Shown in pieces: positions 1 to 6,847 of a DNA stretch of 9,449 nt. Source of the DNA: Clostridiales bacterium (GTDB taxonomy: Bacteria > Bacillota > Clostridia > Tissierellales > Dethiosulfatibacteraceae); NCBI GenBank assembly GCA_003539375.1, contig DPPH01000086.1, positions 1 through 9,449 of the forward strand, read 5' to 3'. The notes beneath the pieces are model-generated. The model made no database searches and had not been told where the DNA came from. It saw nothing but the letters and a program-made list of their open reading frames with translations. Position numbers and translations under genes: made by a program. The number at the start of each line of letters is the position of its first letter. The stretch's first letter is position 1.

Positions 1-27
1 GTATAGTAGTCCTTTATGTTATACATC

Positions 28-56
28 TTGACAATACCCTCCAGGTGTATTATACT
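28..56 (+). promoter_or_regulatory. Sigma-A-type promoter of the copA-csoR operon
   Basis: A perfect -35 box TTGACA (28-33) and a near-consensus -10 box TATACT (51-56) are separated by exactly 17 bases. Transcription would start near 62-64, leaving a leader of about 33 bases before the copA ATG at 96. The boxes are strong, so control probably comes from repression; a CsoR-like dyad fills the spacer. The boxes are seen directly; the start point is inferred. Confidence 0.85.
34..50. promoter_or_regulatory. Putative CsoR operator 1 (promoter spacer)
   Basis: ATACCCTCCAGGTGTAT is an imperfect dyad centred at 42 with outer arms ATAC/GTAT. It resembles the TACCC...GGGTA type of operator known for CsoR upstream of copZA in Bacillus. 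It exactly fills the spacer between the -35 and -10 boxes, so a bound repressor would block RNA polymerase. A csoR gene is the last gene of the same operon. The assignment is inferred from sequence likeness and context. Confidence 0.65.
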
Positions 57-60
57 TTAA

Positions 61-83
61 ATAACCCCCTACCAGGGGGATGG
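61..83. promoter_or_regulatory. Putative CsoR operator 2 (GC-tract inverted repeat at the transcript start)
   Basis: CCCCCT (65-70) and AGGGGG (74-79) form a perfect 6-bp inverted repeat around ACC, flanked by AT-rich sequence. G/C-tract dyads of this kind are typical CsoR-family operators. The centre (72) lies 30 bases, about three helical turns, from the centre of operator 1 (42), so two CsoR tetramers could sit on the same DNA face. In RNA the same bases could form a small GC hairpin just ahead of the copA ribosome binding site at 82-89. Confidence 0.65.
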
Positions 84-95
84 GAGGTGCGATTA

Positions 96-2645
96 ATGGC
101 AAAAAAAGAAAAATACAACGTTACAGGTATGACTTGTGCTGCTTGTTCAGCAGCAGTGGAAAAGAATGTAAAAAAACTTGAAGGCGTTAAAGATATAAGT
201 GTAAATTTACTTCAAAACAATATGAATGTTGAGTTTGACGAAAGTGTACTTACACAAGAAGACATTATTAAAGCTGTAGAAGATGCAGGATACGGTGCTT
301 CCAGCACTGAAGATAAAAAATCTAAATCAAAGACAAAGTCTTCTACTGTTGATGAAGAATTTCAAGCTCTCAAACTAAGACTTATAGTTTCAATAATATT
401 TACACTGCCTCTGTTTTATTTGTCTATGGGACATATGGCAGGCTGGCCTTTACCTAGTATATTTTTAGGTAGTGAAAATGCGGTAACCTTCGCTTTTACT
501 CAGTTTTTACTTACTCTTCCTGTAATGATTATTAATAGAAAGTTTTACACCATAGGATTTAAAACCCTATGGAAGAGAAATCCAAATATGGATTCTTTAG
601 TAGCTGTAGGAACTGGAGCCGCAGCCTTGTACGGTGTCTTCGCAATATACAGGATAGGTACCGGTCTAGGCACGGGAAATATGGAGTTGGTAATGAGGTA
701 TTCCCACGACCTATATTTCGAGTCAGCAGGAGTTATTCTTACCTTGATTACCTTTGGTAAGTTTTTAGAAGGAAGAGCTAAGGGTAAAACTTCAGAGGCA
801 ATTGAAAAACTCATAAATTTAGCTCCTAAAATGGCTTTAGTTGAAAAGAATGGTGAGATAGAGGAAGTTCCTGTAGAAGATGTTAGCGTAGGAGATATCA
901 TAATAGTTAAACCGGGACAGAGCCTTCCTGTGGATGGAGAAATAGTTGAAGGTAAAACTTCAATAGATGAATCCATGATTACCGGAGAAAGTATCCCTGT
1001 TGAAAAAAATATAGGAGACAAGGTAATAGGAGCTAGTATAAACAAAACCGGATTTATTAAGTTTAAGGCTACTAAGGTCGGGGAAGACACTACCCTATCA
1101 CAAATCATTACCTTGGTAGAAGAAGCCCAAGCTTCAAAAGCTCCAATAGCAAAGATGGCTGATAAAATTAGTAGTATATTTGTACCTGTAGTACTATCTA
1201 TTGCTTTAGCCGCTACGGTAATTTGGCTTTTATTAGGCTATTCTTTTGAGTTTGCTTTATCCATAGGTATATCAGTACTAGTAATTTCCTGTCCTTGTGC
1301 TTTAGGCTTGGCAACTCCGACAGCTATTATGGTTGGTACAGGAAAAGGAGCAGAAAAGGGAATCCTTATAAAGTCGGGAGAAGCTCTTGAGATAGCTCAT
1401 AGTATAGATACCATAGTCTTGGATAAGACCGGTACTATTACGGAAGGTAAACCAATAGTAACAGATATCCTAACCTATGGAGATATAAGGGAAGAAGATA
1501 TATTAATTACAGCCGCTTCGGCAGAGAAATCTTCGGAACATCCTTTAGCTGAGTCTATTATCAATAAGGCTGAAGAAAAAGGCTTAGCTTTAAAAGAATC
1601 TAAAGATTTTGAAGCTGTTCCCGGTCAGGGACTTAAGGCGGTAGTTGAAGGTAGTAATGTTAATATAGGCAACTTAAAACTTATGAATAGTCTAGGTATA
1701 GAACTTAAAAATTCAGAGTCTGATGTAGATAAGCTGTCCAAGGAAGGTAAAACTCCTTTAATAGTTGCTGACAATGAAAAGGTGCTAGGAATCATAGCCG
1801 TGGCAGATACTATAAAACCAACAAGCAAACAGGCTGTTGAAGCTATGAAGGCTATGGGAGTAAATGTAGTTATGCTGACTGGTGACAACAAACAAACCGC
1901 TGAAGCTATTAGAAAACAGGTAGGTATTGACATGGCCATTTCAGACGTATTGCCTGAAGATAAAGAAAAGGAAGTAAAAAGACTTCAAGGGGAAAACAGT
2001 AGGGTAGCTATGGTAGGTGACGGTATAAACGATGCTCCAGCATTAGCAAGGTCTGATGTAGGTATTGCTATCGGTGCCGGTACAGACGTAGCTATAGAAT
2101 CAGCTGACATTGTATTAATGAAGAGCGACCTTTTAGATGCAGTAGGCGCTGTACAATTAAGCAAGTCCGTAATTAGGAATATAAAGCAGAACTTATTCTG
2201 GGCATTCTTTTACAATACCCTAGGTATACCATTAGCAGCAGGAGTTTTATATACGAGTTTAGGACTTAAACTAAATCCTATGTTTGCAGCTGCAGCTATG
2301 AGTTTTTCTTCTGTAAGTGTTGTAACAAATGCCTTAAGATTAAAAGGATTTAAACCAATATATGAAATAAGTAAAATAAAAAGCAAATATAAAAAATCAT
2401 CAAATAAAACTAATGAAAATAAGGAGGGAGCTGCAATGAAAAAAGAACTTATAATCGAAGGGATGTCATGCAACCACTGTAAGATGAGAGTTGAGAAAGA
2501 ACTTAATGCTCTAGATCAGGTAGAAAGTGCTGAAGTAATCCTGGAAGAGAAAAAGGCAGTAGTAAAATTTAAAGAAGAAGTTTCAAAGGATGTACTTGAA
2601 AAAGTTATAGATGAAGCTGGATACAAACTAGTAGAAGTTAAGTAG
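96..2645 (+). CDS. copA: Copper-exporting P1B-type ATPase CopA with N- and C-terminal metal-binding domains
   Basis: This membrane pump uses ATP to export Cu(I) from the cytoplasm. Numbering from the ATG at 96 (849 residues): an N-terminal HMA domain (about 5-70) with GMTCAAC (C14, C17); a Lys/Ser-rich linker; membrane segments from about residue 95; the actuator TGES (296-299); the transport motif CPC (399-401); phosphorylation motif DKTGT (D443); the P1B-specific HP (482-483); and GDGIND (641-646). FYN in the next-to-last membrane segment and MSFSS in the last are Cu(I)-ATPase signatures. A basic linker then leads to a CopZ-like HMA domain (about 781-849, C792/C795). The 96 start is chosen because GGGAGGTG (82-89) lies 6 bases upstream; the in-frame ATG at 45 lies inside the promoter. 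It is the first gene of the operon, 8 bases before csoR. Confidence 0.95.
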   Translation: MAKKEKYNVTGMTCAACSAAVEKNVKKLEGVKDISVNLLQNNMNVEFDESVLTQEDIIKAVEDAGYGASSTEDKKSKSKTKSSTVDEEFQALKLRLIVSIIFTLPLFYLSMGHMAGWPLPSIFLGSENAVTFAFTQFLLTLPVMIINRKFYTIGFKTLWKRNPNMDSLVAVGTGAAALYGVFAIYRIGTGLGTGNMELVMRYSHDLYFESAGVILTLITFGKFLEGRAKGKTSEAIEKLINLAPKMALVEKNGEIEEVPVEDVSVGDIIIVKPGQSLPVDGEIVEGKTSIDESMITGESIPVEKNIGDKVIGASINKTGFIKFKATKVGEDTTLSQIITLVEEAQASKAPIAKMADKISSIFVPVVLSIALAATVIWLLLGYSFEFALSIGISVLVISCPCALGLATPTAIMVGTGKGAEKGILIKSGEALEIAHSIDTIVLDKTGTITEGKPIVTDILTYGDIREEDILITAASAEKSSEHPLAESIINKAEEKGLALKESKDFEAVPGQGLKAVVEGSNVNIGNLKLMNSLGIELKNSESDVDKLSKEGKTPLIVADNEKVLGIIAVADTIKPTSKQAVEAMKAMGVNVVMLTGDNKQTAEAIRKQVGIDMAISDVLPEDKEKEVKRLQGENSRVAMVGDGINDAPALARSDVGIAIGAGTDVAIESADIVLMKSDLLDAVGAVQLSKSVIRNIKQNLFWAFFYNTLGIPLAAGVLYTSLGLKLNPMFAAAAMSFSSVSVVTNALRLKGFKPIYEISKIKSKYKKSSNKTNENKEGAAMKKELIIEGMSCNHCKMRVEKELNALDQVESAEVILEEKKAVVKFKEEVSKDVLEKVIDEAGYKLVEVK
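2421..2427 (+). promoter_or_regulatory. Internal Shine-Dalgarno for a nested CopZ start
   Basis: AAGGAGG lies inside the copA reading frame, 8 bases before the in-frame ATG at 2436. It is at least as strong as the ribosome binding site of copA itself. In the copA frame these bases encode Lys-Glu in a low-complexity linker, so little protein constraint would preserve them. That suggests they are kept for translation initiation. Confidence 0.6.
2436..2645 (+). CDS. copZ: Nested CopZ-like copper chaperone from an in-frame internal start of copA
   Basis: The last 69 codons of copA form a whole HMA domain of the usual CopZ length: MKKEL start, GMSCNHC (C12, H14, C15), a beta-alpha-beta-beta-alpha-beta type pattern and a late DEAGY. 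The CxHC form is typical of free CopZ chaperones, whereas the N-terminal CopA domain has CAAC, typical of ATPase-attached domains. The ATG is preceded by AAGGAGG at an 8-base spacing. Free CopZ would carry Cu(I) to CopA and may give or take copper from CsoR. That the domain exists is certain. That it is also made as a separate protein is inferred; it could act only as a fused C-terminal domain, as in some CopA proteins such as that of Archaeoglobus. Confidence 0.55.
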   Translation: MKKELIIEGMSCNHCKMRVEKELNALDQVESAEVILEEKKAVVKFKEEVSKDVLEKVIDEAGYKLVEVK

Positions 2646-2653
2646 GTATATTT

Positions 2654-2920
2654 ATGAAGGCAGATAAGAAGAAAATTTTAAGATATTTAAAAACTACAAA
2701 AGGCCAAATCGAAGGTATCATCAAAATGGTAGAACAGGATAGGTACTGTGTAGATATTTCTACCCAGGTACTGGCGGTACAGGCTCTTTTAAAAAAAGCA
2801 AATAACGAAGTACTTAGGTCTCATATAAACAGCTGTGTTAAAGAAGCCTTTGTAGAAGGCAACGGGGATGAAAAAGTGGAAGAGCTTATGAATATTTTCG
2901 ACAAGTACTACAAAATTTAA
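2654..2920 (+). CDS. csoR: Copper-sensing transcriptional repressor CsoR
   Basis: This 88-residue all-helical DUF156-family repressor binds operator DNA when free of copper and releases it on binding Cu(I). The copper ligands are all present with canonical spacing: C32, H57 and C61 (25 then 4 residues apart, as in the Mycobacterium C36/H61/C65 set). Y31 and E77 match the second-shell Tyr and Glu known from that protein. Early residues (LKTTKGQIEGIIKMVE) are the usual family helix. This complete Cys-His-Cys set favours copper over the nickel (RcnR), formaldehyde (FrmR) or sulfur (CstR) relatives. The gene begins 8 bases after copA stops, with a weak AGTAGGT ribosome binding site, so it may be partly coupled to copA. 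As last gene of the operon it would repress its own promoter through the dyads at 34-50 and 61-83. Confidence 0.93.
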   Translation: MKADKKKILRYLKTTKGQIEGIIKMVEQDRYCVDISTQVLAVQALLKKANNEVLRSHINSCVKEAFVEGNGDEKVEELMNIFDKYYKI

Positions 2921-2921
2921 T

Positions 2922-2969
2922 AAAAATACCGATTAGATCCTTAAATAAAGGTCTTAATCGGTATTTTTT
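2922..2969. terminator. Bidirectional intrinsic terminator between csoR and the ABC exporter operon
   Basis: The arms ATACCGATTA (2926-2935) and TAATCGGTAT (2955-2964) pair perfectly. Inner CCTT/AAGG and GA/TC pairs extend the hairpin with one bulged T. The arms are flanked by AAAAA on the left and TTTTTT on the right, so a U-tract follows the hairpin on either strand. It begins one base after the csoR stop. The stop codon of the opposite-strand ABC gene (2968-2970) touches its T-tract. Confidence 0.92.
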
Positions 2970-4788
2970 ATATAATACTTTTTTCTAAATTTTCCTTCTT
3001 AAATTGGTTACTGTAGAGATTGTAGTAGTATCCTTTTTTCCTAATAAGTTGGTTGTGATTACCTTCTTCAATAATTTTTCCCTTGCTTATCACAAGAATC
3101 CTATCAGCGTTAACTATAGTGGAAAGCCTGTGAGCTATAATAAAACTAGTCCTGTCTTTTAAAATTCTTTCCAAGGCAGATTGGATTTTTCTTTCTGTTT
3201 CCGTATCTATAGATGAAGTTGCTTCATCTAGTACAAATATAGAAGGATTTCTTATAATAGCTCTTCCAAAGGATATAAGTTGTTTTTCTCCAGTAGAAAG
3301 CTTTCCGCCACCTTCTCCAACCTGAGTTTCATATTTATTAGGAAGTTCCATAATGAAGTCGTGGGCATTAACGATTTTAGCCGCTTCTACTACTTCTTCA
3401 TCTGTAGCATCAAGTTTGCCGTACATAAGATTTTCCTTAATAGTGCCGCTAAATAAGTGGGGACTTTGAAGTACGTAGCCTATATTTTCGTGAAGCCAGT
3501 TGATACTCCTTTTTTTGTAATCTATACCATCTATCTTAATTTTCCCGTCTACAGGTTCGTAAAACCTGCATATGAGGTTAACTATAGTACTTTTTCCTGA
3601 ACCAGTCTCTCCAACTAAGGCTATTGTTTGTCCTTTTTTTACTTCAAGGTTGAAATTTTCTAAAATTCTTTCTTTTTCATTATAGTAGAAGGTAACATCT
3701 TCAAAACTTATATTTCCTTCTATTGGCTCCCAATTTTCTTTTTTGGGCTCTAAAATATCTCCGTAGATGTCCAGTATTTCTTTCCCATCTTTTACATCAG
3801 GGTCTATATCTATCAAGGACAAAACCCTTTCTGCTGAAGCTTGAGCCTGTTGGAATTGAGCCAGTACCCTTGCTACCTCTCTTACAGGTTCGAAGAACTG
3901 GGTCGCATAAGATATAAAAAGTACAAGAACACCGTATGTTACACTACCGGCTACAACTCCTTCTCCACCCTTCCAAAGTATAAGTGCTATCCCTATACTG
4001 GAAAGGGAAAGTACTATAGGTAGGAACATAGCTGAAAAAACAGCTGCTCTTATAGAGTGGGTTTTCATGTCGCCTGTAAGTTCTTTAAAATTATTGAGAT
4101 TTTTTTCTTCCGCTACAAGGGTTTTAGTAGTTTTAGCTCCAGATATACCTTCACTAAAGGATCCTGTGATTTTAGAGTTTATCTTTCTAACTATCCTGTA
4201 GGCTTTTAGTATAATTCTTTGAAAATATATGCTGACAATTATTAGTATAGGTATTACTGCTAAAGTATAAAGAGCTAGTCTCCAGTTACTTACAAGCATA
4301 AAGATACTTATTATAAGCATCATGGTAGTACCCCATACTACATCTACTATACCCCAGGATATAACTTCACCTAATCTTCTGATGTCTGAAGTCATCCTAG
4401 CCATTATCCAACCGTTTTGTGTTTTATCATAGTAGGATAGGGAGAGCTTTTGAAGTTTATCAAAGGCTTCTTCTCTTATGTCGTAGGTCAACTCCATTTC
4501 AATTCTTCCTGCGATTGCTATAAAGGCAAATACGTTGGATGAAAACCAAACAGCAAGTCCTACAAATTTAAGTATAAATACATCCAATCCTTCTGTTGTA
4601 TTAGGTATAATAAAGTCGTCTATTGCTATCCTGGTCATTTGAGGAAGGACTGCATCAGCTAAAGCTAGGGAAATCATAAATATTATTAGACCTATTGTAG
4701 TGTACTTGTATCTAAATAGGTATTTAAACAATCTTTTCCAAGTTTTTAAATCCAATTTTTTATCGTAATCTTTTTCTTTAATTTCCAT
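2968..4788 (-). CDS. Heterodimeric ABC exporter half-transporter, subunit with intact catalytic Glu
   Basis: A membrane-fused half-transporter of 606 residues with six predicted helices (about residues 30-300) followed by an ATPase domain. Visible motifs: Walker A GETGSGKS (393-400), Q-loop Q441, Walker B ending in D521-E522 with the catalytic Glu, and switch His 553. The signature is LSTGE (497-501) instead of LSGGQ, so its signature side is degenerate. This makes it the BmrD/LmrD/TM288-like partner of the gene just upstream. Its ATG lies inside the end of that gene (11-base overlap), with AAAGGAGAG ahead, so the two are translationally coupled. Such exporters move drugs or other amphipathic compounds outward, but the substrate cannot be read from sequence. 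The stop codon abuts the terminator at 2922-2969. Confidence 0.9.
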   Translation of the reverse strand: MEIKEKDYDKKLDLKTWKRLFKYLFRYKYTTIGLIIFMISLALADAVLPQMTRIAIDDFIIPNTTEGLDVFILKFVGLAVWFSSNVFAFIAIAGRIEMELTYDIREEAFDKLQKLSLSYYDKTQNGWIMARMTSDIRRLGEVISWGIVDVVWGTTMMLIISIFMLVSNWRLALYTLAVIPILIIVSIYFQRIILKAYRIVRKINSKITGSFSEGISGAKTTKTLVAEEKNLNNFKELTGDMKTHSIRAAVFSAMFLPIVLSLSSIGIALILWKGGEGVVAGSVTYGVLVLFISYATQFFEPVREVARVLAQFQQAQASAERVLSLIDIDPDVKDGKEILDIYGDILEPKKENWEPIEGNISFEDVTFYYNEKERILENFNLEVKKGQTIALVGETGSGKSTIVNLICRFYEPVDGKIKIDGIDYKKRSINWLHENIGYVLQSPHLFSGTIKENLMYGKLDATDEEVVEAAKIVNAHDFIMELPNKYETQVGEGGGKLSTGEKQLISFGRAIIRNPSIFVLDEATSSIDTETERKIQSALERILKDRTSFIIAHRLSTIVNADRILVISKGKIIEEGNHNQLIRKKGYYYNLYSNQFKKENLEKSII

Positions 4789-6598
4789 CCGATTCTCTCC
4801 TTTCTACCTCAACTTCAAATTCTTTAACATTTTGAATGTCGTATATTCTTTTATATATTCCTTCTTTTTGTATTAAGTCTTCATGTTTACCCATCTCCTT
4901 AATTTTGCCTTTTTCCATAACGATAATCTTATCGGCATCGTATATAGAGGAAATCCTGTGGGATATAATGAAGGTTGTAACGTCTTTTTTTCTTTCACCT
5001 AAAGCTTTCCTGATAGCTATGTCTGTTTCTGTATCAACAGCACTAAGGGAGTCGTCGAAAATTAGAATAGGATAGTTGTTGATTATAGTTCTAGCTATTG
5101 CTATTCTCTGCTTTTGACCACCGGAGAGAGTTACTCCCTTTTCTCCTATTACCGTATCGTATCCCTGGTCAAATTCTTCTACTACATGGTGCACTGAAGC
5201 TATTCTAGCAGCATCATGAACATCTTTTATGTTACTTTCATTCTGGAAACTAATATTTTCCTGTATTGTTGTTGAATAGAGGAAAGGCTCCTGGAGGACT
5301 ATTCCTACATTTTTTCTCAACCATTTTTTCTGTATTGTATTTATATTATGCCCATCTATAAGGATTTCTCCTTTTTCAACATCGTAAAGTCTAGGTAGTA
5401 AGTGAACTAATGAAGATTTACCAGAACCGGTCTTACCTACAATTGCTATGGTTTCTCCCTTTTTTACCTTAAATGATACATTTTCTAAGACCTTGTGGTT
5501 TTTATCATCAGGATATTCAAAACTTACATTTTTAAATTCTATTTCTCCATGTATTTCAGGCTTGATTTCTACCGGCTTTTCTACTTCTCTTTCTTCATCC
5601 AATATTTCCTGAATTCTTTCAGTAGATACTAAAGCTTTACCCAGGTCCGCCAGTATTCTTCCCAGCTGCTTAATGGGCCATATGATCCTAAATATGTAGT
5701 TAATGAAGACTACTGCAGTACCTAATGTTATCAGGCCTTGGTTTGCATAGTATATGCTTGCTACAACTACTAATGCTATCTGGACTATGGTCAGTAAATC
5801 TGATATAGACCAGTAGTATGCTAAGTTCATAATAACTTTATAAGTTTTTACCTTATATTGATTGTTTTTCTCTCTGAATTTTTCGATTTCAAATTTTTCT
5901 CTTCCAAAAGCCTTTACAACCCTAACTCCGTTTAAATTTTCCTGAATTACCGTAGATAGTTCTGCTTCCGATTCATCGGATATCTTAAAACTTTTTTGAA
6001 CTACCTTAAAATACATATAGGAGAATACAAAAAGTACTGGAGTTGTGGCCATAGCTATTAGAGTCATCTTAACATTAAGATTTATCATTACATAAAGAGA
6101 TATGCCAACCATAAAAACTGCTCTTCCGACTTCTACCATCTGCACCGATAAAAACCTTCTTATGGTTTCTATATCAGAAGTACTTCTCTGTATTAAGTCT
6201 CCTGTATCTGCATTTTTGTGGTAGGCGTAGGTTAAATGCTGTATATGATTGTAGAGCCTTTCTCGCAGGTTTTTTGCTACATCTTCTGAAGCTTCTGCTG
6301 AAAGCTTACCCTTGTAGTATAGAAAAATTCCCTGTACTGCTGTTATTACAATTACCAGTAGTCCAGTAAGCCACAGATTGTCTATAAGGTAGGTTGTACC
6401 TCCTAGAAAACCGAATAGTTTTTCAACAAATATATTTCCCTGTACTTCCTTACCAACTAAGATATAGTCTATAACTACTTGAAGTATTAGAGGTACTGTA
6501 AGGGCTAAAGCTACTGCTAATGCTGTAGAAATAATTGATAGTAAGTATTTAATTTTGTTTTCGTTCATATAATTCCATAATAATTTTAAATTTTTCAT
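4778..6598 (-). CDS. Heterodimeric ABC exporter half-transporter, subunit with degenerate Walker B
   Basis: First transporter gene of the operon, 606 residues, the same length as its partner. Six membrane helices (about 15-310) precede an ATPase domain with Walker A GKTGSGKS (388-395), Q436, canonical signature LSGGQ (491-495), Walker B ILIFDD (511-516), D-loop SAVD (519-522) and H547. The catalytic Glu position is Asp (D516), as in BmrC/LmrC/TM287-type subunits. In the heterodimer this Asp faces the LSTGE of the partner (inactive site), while its LSGGQ faces the partner's Glu (active site). The ATG has GAGGTGA upstream. That ribosome binding site starts 2 bases after the T-tract of the terminator at 6611-6640, so expression depends on read-through. 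Likely role is multidrug or toxic-compound export; substrate unknown. Confidence 0.9.
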   Translation of the reverse strand: MKNLKLLWNYMNENKIKYLLSIISTALAVALALTVPLILQVVIDYILVGKEVQGNIFVEKLFGFLGGTTYLIDNLWLTGLLVIVITAVQGIFLYYKGKLSAEASEDVAKNLRERLYNHIQHLTYAYHKNADTGDLIQRSTSDIETIRRFLSVQMVEVGRAVFMVGISLYVMINLNVKMTLIAMATTPVLFVFSYMYFKVVQKSFKISDESEAELSTVIQENLNGVRVVKAFGREKFEIEKFREKNNQYKVKTYKVIMNLAYYWSISDLLTIVQIALVVVASIYYANQGLITLGTAVVFINYIFRIIWPIKQLGRILADLGKALVSTERIQEILDEEREVEKPVEIKPEIHGEIEFKNVSFEYPDDKNHKVLENVSFKVKKGETIAIVGKTGSGKSSLVHLLPRLYDVEKGEILIDGHNINTIQKKWLRKNVGIVLQEPFLYSTTIQENISFQNESNIKDVHDAARIASVHHVVEEFDQGYDTVIGEKGVTLSGGQKQRIAIARTIINNYPILIFDDSLSAVDTETDIAIRKALGERKKDVTTFIISHRISSIYDADKIIVMEKGKIKEMGKHEDLIQKEGIYKRIYDIQNVKEFEVEVERRESDGN

Positions 6599-6610
6599 AA
6601 ATCACCTCAT

Positions 6611-6640
6611 AAAAAAACCGTAGAGTTTTACCCCTACGGT
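6611..6640 (-). terminator. Attenuator terminator 2 (T2), immediately before the ABC exporter genes
   Basis: On the minus strand ACCGTAG (6640-6634) pairs with CTACGGT (6623-6617); a G-U and a G-C pair extend the stem to 9 bp. Seven T residues follow. It is a textbook intrinsic terminator placed directly ahead of a ribosome binding site. It shares the 15 bases CTACGGTTTTTTTAT with T1, suggesting duplication or selection for a common stem. Confidence 0.9.
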
Positions 6641-6720
6641 CTGTATTTAAATATAAAAAAACCGTAGGCACACAACCTACGGTATTATAGACTAGTTCTA
6701 TAGTTTACTGGTTCCGGAGG
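6633..6720 (-). promoter_or_regulatory. Candidate attenuator with alternative pairings (arms P, A, B, C)
   Basis: Four minus-strand segments can pair in two exclusive ways. P is CCTCCGG (6720-6714) inside the leader ORF; A (6683-6676) and B (6668-6661) are the arms of T1; C (6640-6633) is the 5' arm of T2. A:B plus T2 gives two terminators. B:C is a perfect 8-bp antiterminator that dissolves both. P:A matches at 6 of 7 positions and would free B. A 6-bp hairpin TATAGA/TCTATA (6702-6697 with 6691-6686) over the leader stop codon would bring P and A together. The complementarity is seen; the switching is inferred. Confidence 0.5.
6655..6683 (-). terminator. Attenuator terminator 1 (T1)
   Basis: On the minus strand ACCGTAGG (6683-6676) pairs perfectly with CCTACGGT (6668-6661) around a 7-base loop, followed by a run of seven T. 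It lies 14 bases after the stop codon of the short leader ORF. It would end transcripts from the leader promoter and any read-through from the pyr operon. Its 3' arm can pair instead with the 5' arm of T2. Confidence 0.9.
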
Positions 6721-6814
6721 ATTGTGTGTTTAATTCTAAAATAGACGCACCTATGCCTAAGACTACTAAATCATCTGCTGCTTTAGTTAATTGCTCAAAT
6801 CTTATTGTTAACAT
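6698..6814 (-). CDS. 38-residue leader ORF upstream of the ABC exporter
   Basis: A short reading frame opens with ATG at 6814 and ends with TAG at 6700-6698. Its ribosome binding site, AAGGAGG with a 7-base spacer, is the strongest in the window. The product begins MLTIRFEQ, has a hydrophobic middle (LVVLGIGASIL) and ends SSGTSKL. It has no Cys and no clear signal peptide. I do not recognise the family. Its place between a promoter and two terminators ahead of ABC genes is that of bmrB, the leader of bmrCD, so the act of translating it may matter more than the peptide. Alternatives are a small functional protein or a peptide exported by the adjacent ABC pair, but there is no double-glycine leader or modification enzyme nearby. 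Translation is likely; the role is inferred. Confidence 0.7.
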   Translation of the reverse strand: MLTIRFEQLTKAADDLVVLGIGASILELNTQSSGTSKL

Positions 6815-6847
6815 AGTTTTTCCTCCTTTTTTTATTTTACCATTAAT

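Noticed and set aside
45..95. Longer copA start at ATG 45
   Set aside because: It lies inside the promoter spacer and upstream of the -10 box, so it is not transcribed from that promoter. It has no ribosome binding site, whereas the ATG at 96 has GGGAGGTG at good spacing.
545..1108. 187-codon open frame on the minus strand within copA
   Set aside because: It is antisense to the conserved actuator region of CopA, has low-complexity Ser/Pro/Ile-rich composition and no ribosome binding site. It is a shadow of the real gene. The same holds for the smaller opposite-strand frames in copA, the ABC genes and the pyr genes.
2391..2397. Programmed -1 frameshift site at the A6 run in copA
   Set aside because: The bases before the run do not form a good slippery heptamer (the run is preceded by T) and I saw no strong downstream hairpin. 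Internal initiation at 2436 is the better supported way to separate CopZ. The idea is kept only as a side possibility in the junction finding.
6599..6640. T1 and T2 as terminators for plus-strand transcription
   Set aside because: On the plus strand the hairpins are preceded by A-runs and not followed by T-runs, and no plus-strand gene ends nearby. They function only in the minus direction.
6686..6702. Palindrome TATAGA/TCTATA as an operator
   Set aside because: It overlaps the leader stop codon, far downstream of the promoter, and is AT-rich. An RNA hairpin within the attenuator is the simpler reading.
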